Positions 1 through 10,828 of a DNA stretch of 64,000 nt are shown piece by piece. Within the stretch, counting starts at the first letter, position 1. Each line of letters opens with the position of its first letter. Position numbers and translations under genes: made by a program. The DNA comes from Phytophthora quininea (lineage: Eukaryota; Oomycota; Peronosporomycetes; Peronosporales; Peronosporaceae), in assembly GCA_011947345.1 (NCBI GenBank), contig JAAVTG010000782.1:122603-186602 (forward strand), read 5' to 3'. A model generated the notes under the pieces. It worked only from the letters and a program-made list of their open reading frames with translations. It did not search any database and had not been told where the DNA came from.

Positions 1-140
1 AGAGGTCAATCTCGCCTTCTCGTTGAAGCTCGTTCCGCTGAAGAACAGGTCGTCCTCTGATCATGGTCTCCTTCACGGTCACCCGCCTGTTAGCAGAACT
101 GCGAGATCCAGGCCATAGATGGCGAGGGCCGCAGGGAACT

Positions 141-980
141 TTATCGAAAAGGGTCCTGACCACGGCGAAAGTTGTGAAAGGGGCCCTGAAGGCGTCACAC
201 AGTTGCACGAGCGCGACTCTCTATGAAGTGGGCCGAAGGGGATTTCCTGGGTAGGAAGCGCTCACTTGAGCAGTCCTCGGCTGGTGCAGCCAGTACCATG
301 GGCGGCAATACGGAACCGGAGCCGGGGTAGTTAGATTTACTGCGACTTCATGGAAGCGACAGTCTTGTCAAAGGCGATGTCTTCAACATGTGTGCAGACT
401 TTAGATACTTCGTAAGGGTCTACGCCTTCAACCACAACAAGCAGGTTAAGCTGAGAGTAAAACGCGGCAATTTGAGGCGCTGGGGGTGCATCATCGACAC
501 CTGCGAATGGGAAGTGGAGATCGCGAAACGCCAGACCAAGACCGACATCGCTACCAAGCTGGCTGAGATTTCTCCAGGCTCATGGCGTCTTACCAATATC
601 CTCGACTCGCACAGGCTTCTCACGCCGCCCAAAGCACGCTACCTACACCTGCGATTGATGGTTCCTTCGGGGCTTGTGAGCCAAGTCACTGCAGCTGAGA
701 AGACGAAGCGCAAGCTCTACAAGTGCAGTTTGTGTGAGAAAATGGGTCACAATAAACTTACGTGCCCGCGTCGTGTTGAGCCTGACGCACCTGCTGGAAG
801 TAACATCGTTGGCGGTTGGTAAGTTGTTAGATCTTGCCCGATTGAACTGCTACAAGCGTTGATGCAGCCTTTTGGGAACTGCTACAATCTCGGACTTAGA
901 GTCGCGGTCGTCCAACTGTGTGACGCCTTCAGGGCCCCTTTTGAAACTTTCGCGGTCGTCAGGGCCCCTTTCGATAATGC
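141..980. mobile_element. Mutator-like DNA element with terminal inverted repeats
   Basis: Bases 141-221 and 899-980 are imperfect inverted copies of each other, about 80 bp long. They share blocks such as ggccctgaaggcgtcacac, and both contain the motif aggggccctga. They bracket a single ORF (388-822) with features of Mutator-like transposases. Long TIRs around a MULE-type ORF fit a small MULE derivative of about 840 bp. The exact outer ends and any 9-bp target duplication could not be fixed by eye, because outside the stated limits the two flanks no longer match. Confidence 0.55.
388..822 (+). CDS. Truncated MULE-type transposase-derived protein, N-terminal domain joined to CCHC knuckle
   Basis: This ORF encodes 144 aa. 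Residues 5-75 resemble the N-terminal zinc-binding/FAR1-like region of Mutator-like transposases (a VKLRVKRGN stretch, then WGCIIDTCEWEV). Residues 111-126 form a zinc knuckle, C-x2-C-x4-H-x4-C (KCSLCEKMGHNKLTC), normally found near the C-terminus of such transposases. The central DDE catalytic domain is missing, so the protein cannot be an active transposase. It sits between the inverted repeats at 141-221 and 899-980. It may be an internal-deletion derivative mobilised in trans, or a remnant. The family assignment rests on residue patterns I recognise, not on a search. Confidence 0.5.
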   Translation: MCADFRYFVRVYAFNHNKQVKLRVKRGNLRRWGCIIDTCEWEVEIAKRQTKTDIATKLAEISPGSWRLTNILDSHRLLTPPKARYLHLRLMVPSGLVSQVTAAEKTKRKLYKCSLCEKMGHNKLTCPRRVEPDAPAGSNIVGGW

Positions 981-1171
981 TATCAACTTGCAGTGTAGTG
1001 ACCATTTACGTTTCAGGGATCGATAGCATCCCGCGTTTTAGTTTTATGAGCGATATTGATGAAAACTAAACCAACAACGACGCCTGTATCATCAAATACA
1101 TGATGTTCTTTTGGCTAAGCATCAACATGATGTCAATATCAAGATATATATTGTGATACCCAGCACTTTGC

Positions 1172-3560
1172 TTACTCTAGCTCCTGCTTGAGTTTCGTGT
1201 ACATTTCCCAGTTCGCTTTCATCAAACAATTCAACTCGGCGTGGTTGTCAGACAATCTTGTCCGTAGATCGTTGAGGGCGAAGCTCCCAATACTGAAAAA
1301 TCGTTCTTGAGCAGCGGTGGAGAGGGGTTTCGCAAGATAAATCCTAGCTAGCACAGCTACAGAGGGAACATCGCGCTGAACTTCCTCTTTAAACCATTGC
1401 AGGACGTCCACTTCCCGATACAATTGGAGAAGATTGTACTTTGTGTCACCTGGAGAGCATGGCCATTTAACAGCCAGTGATCTCCACATGTTCCATTCAT
1501 TTGCAGCTTGTAGTGACAAGTCATTGTGATCATGATGGGGTGTATGGGGAATTTCCACATCTAACAGTGCACTCATGGAGTTCGCGTTTGTGAACGTCCT
1601 GCTAATACGATGAAAGTTTTCTGGCGATGCTGACGCGGGCTGTTCAACGGGAGGGCACGAAGTGAAGGCTTCAAAGACAGCTCTATACTCTTGTTTGAGC
1701 TCTCGCTCAGCACGTTGGAGTAATTCGGCATTGTCGACAATTAGCGAGGCCTTCGACTTGATGCGAGGGTCCAGTATAAGCGCTTTGATTTCGCTGATAT
1801 CTGGCGCAGGGAAGCAAATCAGCAGCTGCTCCTTTAATCTGTTAATACAACGGCCCCGCTAGCCGAAAATGATTCGACTGGTACTTCAATGCGCGTTTGC
1901 TCCAGCTCGGTTGTAGATGAGTCAGGTCTCTATAAGACCAAACAGGCCATTGCTGGTGCTTCTAATGTCGACCATAGTAATCTGCAAAAAAACAAACCGT
2001 ACGAACTGGAGACGTCTTCCTTCTGAACTTCACCAAGACTACAATGTGCTAGTTGATTTGTGACTGATTCCATATCTATGATCAAGCTCCAATCAGCTGG
2101 AGTAATTGATATCCACGTATCCCGCTCAGATGCCGAAGCCGACTCGAAGTAACGCGCAAAAGCAAAATAATTCATCACACTGCGACGCAGGAGAGTGACA
2201 GCATATCCGACTCGAGTTTTTGCGTCGATCGCTGGGTTTATTGGTGGTAGGTTGTATAGCAATTTAATTTGATCCAGCTTACCGATACATGCTGGGGAAT
2301 TGAAATGCGTTGTCAAGTTGCGGAGTTTTTGGATGACACGTAGTCCTTCTGGAAAAGAGCCTCCAGGAATAACAACATCCTTGCCGTCGTTGCGCGTATT
2401 TTCTTTAAGGCCAAGTCCATATAACAAACACAAGCTGAGCAGATGCATGAGGCGATCTACTTGATCAGTCCCAGCAAAATGATCGGATACATTCCGGGCG
2501 CTACCGGTAGTATCACTCACTGTAAAGCGAGCACATCACTCGATGTCGAGGCCGTATCGCTCTTGGATCGCTATTTTCATCAACTCTGCAACAACCACAG
2601 CCGCATGGCCTTCATTACTGGGAATCCCTAACAACGACAGAGAAACGTAGCGCCAGTTTGAGCTGATGAATGTGACGCTCATTCCCAATACGTTGACATT
2701 AGATGCATTTGTCCACATGTCGTGCAGAACAGATAGAAATAGGCGACTTGCAACTTTTGCTAGCTCTTGAGTTAGAAACTTTGTCACGAAGCCAATATAC
2801 GCATCGAAGCTGGCCGTTGCGTACGTGTTGAAAGTCTCACGAGCAGGAAATGTGAGGGATGCCTGTCTGGTAATTCGCCGGATCATTCGAAGCAACTCTG
2901 TATTTTCTAACACAGTGTATGGTAAACCCGCTGATAGCAGCCACCTAGTTGTCAGCAGCCGGATTTCGTCAGGCGAGATGACGAGTGCTTGTTCAATAGT
3001 CTTCTGCTATATCCTTTGGGTTCAACTTCTTCTTGACCTGAGGTAAGTGCGTCGATCACCTCGATCTTTTCGGCAAGTGAAGCCTTAGTGGTGTGCTCTA
3101 TCTCTACAGAGTACGGATGGTCGTTATGCATTCGCAGCATGTGCGCTTTAGCATTCGTTGAGGTTGACTGGCGCATCAGACATCGCTGCCACGACGTCGA
3201 AGTTGTGTCGGTGCTCTTCAACTTCTCCGCACACACAATACAAATGTGTGTAAATGGTCGGTTTGTCTTCTTCTTGTTGGGTTGAGGTGTTGAGAGCTTC
3301 TGTATGTATCTCCAGACTGTAGCGAACTCATTTTGCTACTTGTACTTAATGGTCTCAGGGATTCCGAGCGAATCGTCTCCATCTTTTACGCCATCGTCGT
3401 TGTCTACCTCGATGCCGTCCTCAGGCACACTAGCACGACCTACCGATGTCGCGTGCTCATTTGCTGCGTCAGCATGCTGTGTCCGTGAACGTTGCCTCTT
3501 CGATGCTAGCATTCTTGCTCCACAGCGCTTTCTGAACTGACAAGGACAGTCGTTGCTCAA
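1172..3560 (-). pseudogene. Decayed hAT-superfamily transposase with BED zinc finger
   Basis: Minus-strand pieces appear in the order expected of a hAT transposase. A BED-type finger lies at about 3240-3110 (C-x2-C, then H-x4-H in HMLRMH). RNase-H-fold pieces lie at 2913-2536 and 2520-1930 (including VSDTTGSARNVSDHF and MHLLSLCLLYGLGLKEN). The C-terminal dimerisation domain lies at 1576-1172 (LSTAAQERFFSIGSFALNDL). The 2913 and 2520 pieces share a frame and are separated by one in-frame TGA at 2536-2538. The last piece is in another frame. An acidic segment at 3560-3336 may be the N-terminus. Multiple breaks make it inactive unless introns explain the frame changes. No convincing TIRs were seen. 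Confidence 0.7.
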
Positions 3561-4480
3561 CTATTTTGGAGCACAATTTATCAGTGACAAGATCACGTGA
3601 GATCAGCACCTTGTTGGAGATTCCATCACTTCATGTTGATAAGACGGCGGCGGCAATATTAGATGATATTGATGGCAACTATTCGGCGCTCTGTATGGAG
3701 ATATTTCTTTGTATCACCGTTTGCTATCGATCCCTGTTTACGTTTAACATGCAGGTCCTTTTTCCTATTGTGCCGCTAAGTTCATATACTCCATGTCGCC
3801 TCGAAGAAGCTATATCTGCCTCGGAGAAGCTGCACGAGTCGCAGCTTTGACTATGCACTGCGGGCTGCGTCCAGGTTCAGCGAAATGAGCTCTCGACGAG
3901 CGACGACTTTTGCTTTTGGAGAAAGCGTTATCGGCACAGCGAAAAAGGTGTTCATATCTCTTCAGCATGGAGTTGAAAAGCTTCTTCCATCGATCGTGGC
4001 GCGCGCAGTTCGAGCCGCCCCAGCACTGCAACGAGCATCGCCTCATTGCAATACTGAGTGTAGGATATTAGCGGTGCCAGCACCACCAGTGCTCCGACCG
4101 TCATGTTGGCGGCGTTAGTCATTCTGCCAGGACAGCTGCAGCTGCAGCCTTGACAGAGTACCGGTCCGACTCGTGTCTGGCTCGATCAGCAACCCCCATC
4201 TTTCTTTCCGCTCCTTGCGGCGACTCTGGTCCATGGCTGGATAACGAGATACACATGTTTCAACCAGCCGCATTGCGCGCACGTAGAGGCGCTGCTCGCC
4301 ACAAGCGCCAGTCCGTCCCTATCGTCTGCGTAACGCTCTCACCAAGAGCACGCCACAGGCGCCGGCATTTTCCCCTTCCGGGGCTTAGCCACAGGTGACA
4401 GCCACATTATAAGCGCGACACACTCAGCAGCGGAGACGGACAGCGGCGATCGTTGCCGCCGCCCCACCCCTCTTCTCAGC
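3561..4480. other. Intergenic region upstream of the mucin-like gene
   Basis: No gene is recognised here. Only short overlapping ORFs with no family resemblance occur. A TATA-like ttataag at about 4407-4413 lies 70 bp before the ATG of the large downstream gene and could be part of its promoter. This is suggestive only. Confidence 0.3.
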
Positions 4481-7400
4481 ATGCAGACACAGCGGCGGTG
4501 GAGACGGAGGCGGCCGCTGGCCTCCATAGCGTTAGGCGCCGCCGTGACCTCGGCCGTGGTAGTGGCCGTGGCGCGCGGCGAGCAGGTGAGCGAGTTCAGG
4601 TACCTCGAGGCCATGGCGTCGTCGTCCGGCTCGTCCGCGTATTCAGATGTAGGTTCCAGCGGATTAAATACTCCCAGCGCGACGACTTGGGCACCAGTGA
4701 CTTGGACACCAGTGACATGGACACCAGTACCAACGACACACGCACCCACAAGTGAAGGGAGCTCGAAAAGCACGTCGGGGTCCAAAGCGTCAGCAATTAG
4801 CAATGGCAGCAAAAGTGCATCGGCTTCAGGGTCTACTAACTCTGACTCCTCGTCTACGCGAGCTCCAAGCACAACCGAGCCGACTACGTGGATTCCAACG
4901 CCGACTACATGGACGCCAACTACGTGGACTCGGACGCCCACGACAGATTCGCCGACGTCAGCCCCGGTTTCTCAGTCAGGATCAACGACGGGGTCTTCCA
5001 GCTCGGGTTCCTCGTCTACGCGAGCTCCAAGCACGACCGAGCCGACTACGTGGACTCCAACGCCGACTACATGGACGCCAACTACGTGGACTCGGACGCC
5101 CACGACAGATTCGCCGACGTCGGCCCCGGTTTCTCAGTCAGGATCAACGACGGGGTCTTCCAGCTCGGGTTCCTCGTCTACGCGAGCTCCAAGCACGACC
5201 GAGCCGACTACGTGGACTCCAACGCCGACTACATGGACGCCAACTACGTGGACTCGGACGCCCACGACAGATTCGCCGACGTCGGCCCCGGTTTCTCAGT
5301 CAGGATCAACGACGGGGTCTTCCAGCTCGGGTTCCTCGTCTACGCGAGCTCCAAGCACAACCGAGCCGACTACGTGGACTCCAACGCCGACTACATGGAC
5401 GCCAACTACGTGGACTCGGACGCCCACGACAGATTCGCCGACGTCGGCCCCGGTTTCTCTGTCAGGATCAACGACGGGGTCTTCCAGCTCGGGTTCCTCA
5501 TTTACGCGTTCGCCGGCTACGACCGAACCGACGTGGACGAATGCGCCGACAAATACGCCGACGACGTCCAGTTCTTCTCAGTCGACGACGGGGTCGAGCA
5601 CGGGCGGCGCAACACAGCTGCCAACCAAGACGCCGACCGAGACGCCGACCGAGACGCCGACCGAGACGCCGACGACGTCGAGTACTTCTAGCCAGTCGTC
5701 GAGTGGATCGAGCACGGGTACGACCGAGCCGACGTGGACGAATGCGCCGACGAATGCGCCGACAAATGCGCCGACAAATGCACCGACGAATGCACCGACA
5801 AATGCACCGACGAATGCACCGACGAATGTGCCGACAAATACGCCGACGACGTCCAGTTCTTCTCAGTCGACGACGGGGTCGAGCACGGGCGGCGCAACAC
5901 AGCTGCCAACCAAGACGCCGACCGAGACGCCGACCGAGACGCCGACCGAGACGCCGACCGAGACGCCGACCGAGACGCCGACGACGTCGAGTACTTCTAG
6001 CCAGTCGTCGAGTGGATCGAGCACGGGTACGACCGAGCCGACGTGGACGAATGCGCCGACGAATGCGCCGACAAATGCGCCGACAAATGCACCGACGAAT
6101 GCACCGACAAATGCACCGACGAATGCACCGACGAATGTGCCGACAAATACGCCGACGACGTCCAGTTCTTCTCAGTCGACGACGGGGTCGAGCACGGGCG
6201 GCGCAACACAGCTGCCAACCAAGACGCCGACCGAGACGCCGACCGAGACGCCGACCGAGACGCCGACCGAGACGCCGACCGAGACGCCGACCGAGACGCC
6301 GACCGAGACGCCGACGACGTCGAGTACTTCTAGCCAGTCGTCGAGTGGATCGAGCACGGGTACGACCGAGCCGACGTGGACGAATGCGCCGACGAATGCG
6401 CCGACAAATGCGCCGACAAATGCACCGACGAATGCACCGACGAATGCGCCGACAAATGCACCGACGAATGCACCGACGAATGTGCCGACAAATACGCCGA
6501 CGACGTCCAGTTCTTCTCAGTCGACGACGGGGTCGAGCACGGGCGGCGCAACACAGCTGCCAACCAAGACGCCGACCGAGACGCCGACCGAGACGCCGAC
6601 CGAGACGCCGACGACGTCGAGTACTTCTAGCCAGTCGTCGAGTGGATCGAGCACGGGTACGACCGAGCCGACGTGGACGAATGCGCCGACGAATGCGCCG
6701 ACAAATGCACCGACAAATGCACCGACGAATGCACCGACGAATGCGCCGACAAATGCACCGACGAATGCACCGACGAATGTGCCGACAAATACGCCGACGA
6801 CGTCCAGTTCTTCTCAGTCGACGACGGGGTCGAGCACGGGCGGCGCAACACAGCTGCCAACCAAGACGCCGACCGAGACGCCGACCGAGACGCCGACCGA
6901 GACGCCGACGACGTCGAGTACTTCTAGCCAGTCGTCGAGTGGATCGAGCACGGGTACGACCGAGCCGACGTGGACGAATGCGCCGACGAATGCGCCGACA
7001 AATGCGCCGACAAATGCACCGACGAATGCACCGACAAATGCACCGACGAATGCACCGACGAATGTGCCGACAAATACGCCGACGACGTCCAGTTCTTCTC
7101 AGTCGACGACGGGGTCGAGCACGGGCGGCGCAACACAGCTGCCAACCAAGACGCCGACCGAGACGCCGACCGAGACGCCGACCGAGACGCCGACCGAGAC
7201 GCCGACCGAGACGCCGACGACGTCGAGTACTTCTAGCCAGTCGTCGAGTGGATCGAGCACGGGTACGACCGAGCCGACGTGGACGAATGCGCCGACGAAT
7301 GCGCCGACAAATGCGCCGACAAATGCATCGACGAATGCACCGACGAATGCGCCGACAAATGCACCGACGAATGCACCGACGAATGTGCCGACAAATACGC

Positions 7401-10400
7401 CGACGACGTCCAGTTCTTCTCAGTCGACGACGGGGTCGAGCACGGGCGGCGCAACACAGCTGCCAACCAAGACGCCGACCGAGACGCCGACGACGTCGAG
7501 TACTTCTAGCCAGTCGTCGAGTGGATCGAGCACGGGTACGACCGAGCCGACGTGGACGAATGCGCCGACGAATGCGCCGACAAATGCGCCGACAAATGCA
7601 CCGACGAATGCACCGACAAATGCACCGACGAATGCACCGACGAATGTGCCGACAAATACGCCGACGACGTCCAGTTCTTCTCAGTCGACGACGGGGTCGA
7701 GCACGGGCGGCGCAACACAGCTGCCAACCAAGACGCCGACCGAGACGCCGACCGAGACGCCGACCGAGACGCCGACCGAGACGCCGACCGAGACGCCGAC
7801 CGAGACGCCGACGACGTCGAGTACTTCTAGCCAGTCGTCGAGTGGATCGAGCACGGGTACGACCGAGCCGACGTGGACGAATGCGCCGACGAATGCGCCG
7901 ACAAATGCGCCGACAAATGCACCGACGAATGCACCGACGAATGCGCCGACAAATGCACCGACGAATGCACCGACGAATGTGCCGACAAATACGCCGACGA
8001 CGTCCAGTTCTTCTCAGTCGACGACGGGGTCGAGCACGGGCGGCGCAACACAGCTGCCAACCAAGACGCCGACCGAGACGCCGACGACGTCGAGTACTTC
8101 TAGCCAGTCGTCGAGTGGATCGAGCACGGGTACGACCGAGCCGACGTGGACGAATGCGCCGACGAATGCGCCGACAAATGCACCGACGAATGCGCCGACA
8201 AATGTGCCGACAAATACGCCGGTGCCTACCCTAGAGCCAACGCCAACAGATTTGCCTACGCGAGTGCCAACCCGGACAGATCTGCCTACACAAGCGCCGA
8301 CTCCGACGCAGGCACCTCCTCCAACAGATTTGCCCACGGAAGTGCCAACGCAAGCGCCAACCCCGACGGAAGCACCTGCTCGGACAGATTTGCCTACGGA
8401 AGTGCCAACGCAAACGCCAACTCCAACGGAGCAACCTACGGAATTGCCGACTGAGCTTCCTACGGAGGCACCAACAACAGCACCTCCAACGCCAGAGCCA
8501 ACGCCGTGGAGTCCGCCTCCGGTGCCCAGTGTTCCAAAGACATCAAGACCAGAACCATCGGGTAGTAGCTCGTCGTCGTCGCACGGTTCTCCGAGTTCGA
8601 CAGGATCCTCTGCTTCGAAAGCAGAATCCGCTTCATCTTCGTCGGATAATGTTACGTTCAGTCCGGCCCCAGTTACGAATGCCCCTGCAACAGAGAAGCC
8701 AACGACGACGCCTGCTACCGAAACCCCTTCAAGAACGGAAGCACCACCGGCCAGTTCAGATTCTTCGTCGGGTTCTGCAGCTACGTGGAGCCCTCCGCCA
8801 GTTACGAATGCTCCGCAGGTCACTAAGTCTCCGACGAGAGCGCCTTCTGCTTCCTCGAACACAGGCGGGACGTCTGCGTCAGGCTCTACTACCGGGTCGA
8901 GCGGATCTAAAGAAGCAGGGTCGACTTCGCAGGCATCTTCTCCAACGTCGACTCCGACGACGGCACCTTCCTCGGCATCGTCCGATGGAAGCACGCCGAG
9001 TCCGGCACCCGTCACGCGGGCCCCTTCTGCAGCAAAGGGCTCGTCTGGTTCGTCCGAGACGGATAATTCTACCAAGCAAACCGAGCATTCGGACCAAGGT
9101 TCGTCATCTCAATCGGACACGTCAACTCCGAGCCCAGCACCGGTGACACGGACACCAAACTCAAGCTCACTCACGATGCCTTCTTTTCCGGCCTCCCCGG
9201 ATTCGGTGGGGACAGTGATCCCCGCTGATACTTCTGGCATTGACAACTCGGCAGCAGAAGCGGTCCAAAAGCAGGCTGAGTCGGCTAGCAGTGGCGACAA
9301 CGGCAGCGGAAACCCGGATTTGACCGACAACAACGACTTGACAGTGCTGGGCGATACTGGTTCTACGATTGTGTACAGCGATGGGAGTAAGATTACGACG
9401 TTCGAGAAGTACAACCGTGGAGACGGCGCGGTGAGCACACTGGAAGACGGCAGCGGATCGTATAGCGATGTCGTCATCGTGGGTGGTAGCAACCGCTCCA
9501 ACCTGCCGCCTGGCGCGTCCATTTCACTGTCGAAAACGGCGCAGGAAGTGCAGAACGCGTTGCTGTACGCGAGTTACGCGCTCGGCATCGTGACCACCGT
9601 CCTGTTGATCTTCTTCCACTTGTTGGCGCTCCGACGGCCTGGATGGCTGGGTGGAGTTTCAAGCGGCAGCGATAGCGGGGCAAGTGGTCGGTCCAGCATG
9701 GGATGGCTCACACCCAATGTGTGGGAACTGGCCGTGGTGGTGGCCTACATCCAACATTTGAACTCGATCTCCATGCTGGAGCTCACGAAGGCTCCTCAGA
9801 TTGTGCTGGACTTCACAGACTCGTTCTCGTTCGCTAATCTGCACTTGTCTTCGGTGACGACGACCGCCGTGTCGGAAGCTTCGCGCCGCCTGCAGCTCGT
9901 CATCTTGACGGGCATTGTCGCGTTCTCAGATCGTATCGGCATCGACGAGGACGAGGCGCTCATGTCGGCCTTCTGGTTCTTCTTGGCCGTGGTCGCCCTT
10001 CTGGTCATGCTCTTTCTTCTCGCGACCGGCGTGGCCTACTCTAACTACCGAAGGACTGCAGATACGTGGTCGGACTTCCTTCCACATGGGCTGCGCAACA
10101 GCTTCGCCATGTGTGTGGTGGGTCTGGGCGTGTCGTTGTGGGTTCTCAGTGTGTTCCCGCTTGTGGCCATGTCTTCGTACGAACTCGTCATGGAGCTGCG
10201 CTACCGCGTCGGCATCGGTCTCGCTGTGGCGCTCTTCTCGATCTGGGCGGTGGTCGTTGGTGGTCTCTGCTTCGCTTTTGTCAGTGTCCGAGCCATTCCC
10301 ATGAACGACGCGTTCCGGTACAAGAACTACGCCGTGTGGGGGCCTCTCTACGGCGAGTCCAGGATGGCCTTCCGCTACTTCTTCGTGGTGACAGTGGCCT

Positions 10401-10828
10401 TCCAGATCTTGCTTGGCGCTCTCACTGGTGCCGTGTCGGGTGTCCCGACGCAGTTGGTGGCGCTCATGGTGTGTCACTTGCTATTTATCGTGGTGGCGCT
10501 CATCATCCGGCCGTTTGCCGCGCGCTGGGTGCTGGGGGTCACTGTGGGGCTGAGAGTGGTGGCGATTGTCAACTTGATGGCGAGCTTTGCGTTCCTCACG
10601 TCCAGCGATCTGAGTATCCACTGGCGAGGCATCATCGCGCAGGGCTTCGTGGTCTTCAACTCGCTCGTCTTCTTCGTCTTCTTCTCGCGCTACGTGGCCA
10701 TGTTCGTGCTAGCGTTGAAGCGCTGGTCGGGCTTCTCGCGTCGTGACAGCTTCATCCACTCGCAGCAGAGCTACGAGATGGACCAGTCGTCCACAATGTC
10801 GAGACCGAACCAGAACCCAATCTTTTGA
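4481..10828 (+). CDS. Mucin-like repeat protein with C-terminal TRP-like multispanning domain
   Basis: This ORF encodes 2115 aa. The N-terminus has an Arg-rich n-region and a hydrophobic stretch (ASIALGAAVTSAVVVAVA), consistent with a signal peptide. Residues 40-1650 are almost entirely Ser/Thr/Pro repeats, expected to be heavily O-glycosylated: four 54-aa units, then ten variable TNAPT/TPTE units, then a non-repetitive S/T/P stalk. From about residue 1680 the protein becomes polytopic, with about eight hydrophobic segments. It contains VWELAVVVAYIQHLNSIS, a YGPLYG-like motif (WGPLYGESRMAFRYFF) and RPFAARW, which resemble the TRP-like domain of fungal and oomycete membrane proteins. It is probably a cell-surface sensor or channel with a mucin ectodomain. 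The stop at 10826-10828 may be an artefact, since coding-like sequence continues in the -1 frame to 11082. Start choice: the ATG directly before the signal peptide. Confidence 0.8.
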   Translation: MQTQRRWRRRRPLASIALGAAVTSAVVVAVARGEQVSEFRYLEAMASSSGSSAYSDVGSSGLNTPSATTWAPVTWTPVTWTPVPTTHAPTSEGSSKSTSGSKASAISNGSKSASASGSTNSDSSSTRAPSTTEPTTWIPTPTTWTPTTWTRTPTTDSPTSAPVSQSGSTTGSSSSGSSSTRAPSTTEPTTWTPTPTTWTPTTWTRTPTTDSPTSAPVSQSGSTTGSSSSGSSSTRAPSTTEPTTWTPTPTTWTPTTWTRTPTTDSPTSAPVSQSGSTTGSSSSGSSSTRAPSTTEPTTWTPTPTTWTPTTWTRTPTTDSPTSAPVSLSGSTTGSSSSGSSFTRSPATTEPTWTNAPTNTPTTSSSSQSTTGSSTGGATQLPTKTPTETPTETPTETPTTSSTSSQSSSGSSTGTTEPTWTNAPTNAPTNAPTNAPTNAPTNAPTNAPTNVPTNTPTTSSSSQSTTGSSTGGATQLPTKTPTETPTETPTETPTETPTETPTTSSTSSQSSSGSSTGTTEPTWTNAPTNAPTNAPTNAPTNAPTNAPTNAPTNVPTNTPTTSSSSQSTTGSSTGGATQLPTKTPTETPTETPTETPTETPTETPTETPTETPTTSSTSSQSSSGSSTGTTEPTWTNAPTNAPTNAPTNAPTNAPTNAPTNAPTNAPTNVPTNTPTTSSSSQSTTGSSTGGATQLPTKTPTETPTETPTETPTTSSTSSQSSSGSSTGTTEPTWTNAPTNAPTNAPTNAPTNAPTNAPTNAPTNAPTNVPTNTPTTSSSSQSTTGSSTGGATQLPTKTPTETPTETPTETPTTSSTSSQSSSGSSTGTTEPTWTNAPTNAPTNAPTNAPTNAPTNAPTNAPTNVPTNTPTTSSSSQSTTGSSTGGATQLPTKTPTETPTETPTETPTETPTETPTTSSTSSQSSSGSSTGTTEPTWTNAPTNAPTNAPTNASTNAPTNAPTNAPTNAPTNVPTNTPTTSSSSQSTTGSSTGGATQLPTKTPTETPTTSSTSSQSSSGSSTGTTEPTWTNAPTNAPTNAPTNAPTNAPTNAPTNAPTNVPTNTPTTSSSSQSTTGSSTGGATQLPTKTPTETPTETPTETPTETPTETPTETPTTSSTSSQSSSGSSTGTTEPTWTNAPTNAPTNAPTNAPTNAPTNAPTNAPTNAPTNVPTNTPTTSSSSQSTTGSSTGGATQLPTKTPTETPTTSSTSSQSSSGSSTGTTEPTWTNAPTNAPTNAPTNAPTNVPTNTPVPTLEPTPTDLPTRVPTRTDLPTQAPTPTQAPPPTDLPTEVPTQAPTPTEAPARTDLPTEVPTQTPTPTEQPTELPTELPTEAPTTAPPTPEPTPWSPPPVPSVPKTSRPEPSGSSSSSSHGSPSSTGSSASKAESASSSSDNVTFSPAPVTNAPATEKPTTTPATETPSRTEAPPASSDSSSGSAATWSPPPVTNAPQVTKSPTRAPSASSNTGGTSASGSTTGSSGSKEAGSTSQASSPTSTPTTAPSSASSDGSTPSPAPVTRAPSAAKGSSGSSETDNSTKQTEHSDQGSSSQSDTSTPSPAPVTRTPNSSSLTMPSFPASPDSVGTVIPADTSGIDNSAAEAVQKQAESASSGDNGSGNPDLTDNNDLTVLGDTGSTIVYSDGSKITTFEKYNRGDGAVSTLEDGSGSYSDVVIVGGSNRSNLPPGASISLSKTAQEVQNALLYASYALGIVTTVLLIFFHLLALRRPGWLGGVSSGSDSGASGRSSMGWLTPNVWELAVVVAYIQHLNSISMLELTKAPQIVLDFTDSFSFANLHLSSVTTTAVSEASRRLQLVILTGIVAFSDRIGIDEDEALMSAFWFFLAVVALLVMLFLLATGVAYSNYRRTADTWSDFLPHGLRNSFAMCVVGLGVSLWVLSVFPLVAMSSYELVMELRYRVGIGLAVALFSIWAVVVGGLCFAFVSVRAIPMNDAFRYKNYAVWGPLYGESRMAFRYFFVVTVAFQILLGALTGAVSGVPTQLVALMVCHLLFIVVALIIRPFAARWVLGVTVGLRVVAIVNLMASFAFLTSSDLSIHWRGIIAQGFVVFNSLVFFVFFSRYVAMFVLALKRWSGFSRRDSFIHSQQSYEMDQSSTMSRPNQNPIF
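4852..5510 (+). repeat. 162-bp tandem repeats, four units
   Basis: Four near-identical 162-bp units lie within the mucin-like gene, each encoding 54 aa that begin SSTRAPSTTEPTTW. Unit starts fall at about 4852, 5014, 5176 and 5338. The first unit differs at a few positions, and the last is partly degenerate as it passes into the next repeat block. Confidence 0.85.
5530..8220 (+). repeat. Ten compound minisatellite units of 273-333 bp
   Basis: Each unit has a (acgaatgcgccg)-type run encoding NAPT repeats, a constant core encoding TSSSSQSTTGSSTGG, and a (acgccgaccgag)n run encoding TPTE repeats. Unit starts are near 5530, 5727, 6036, 6369, 6666, 6963, 7272, 7545, 7866 and 8139. Length differences are mostly due to 12-bp TPTE copies (1 to 7). 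The unit lengths are multiples of three, so variation keeps the frame. Because the repeat has 3-bp periodicity without stop codons in other frames, long false ORFs also cover this block. Confidence 0.9.

Noticed and set aside
5520..8220. CRISPR-like array of regular repeats
   Set aside because: Repeats are protein-coding minisatellite units with conserved codon phase and no unique spacers, in a eukaryotic genome.
4752..8234. 1160-codon Arg-rich ORF overlapping the mucin-like gene
   Set aside because: It is the shifted frame of a stop-free minisatellite. It has no domain, and the mucin frame has the signal peptide and membrane domain at its ends.
8014..9075. 353-codon minus-strand ORF rich in Val/Gly
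   Set aside because: Antisense shadow of the Ser/Thr/Pro repeats with mirrored periodicity; no independent start context or family resemblance.
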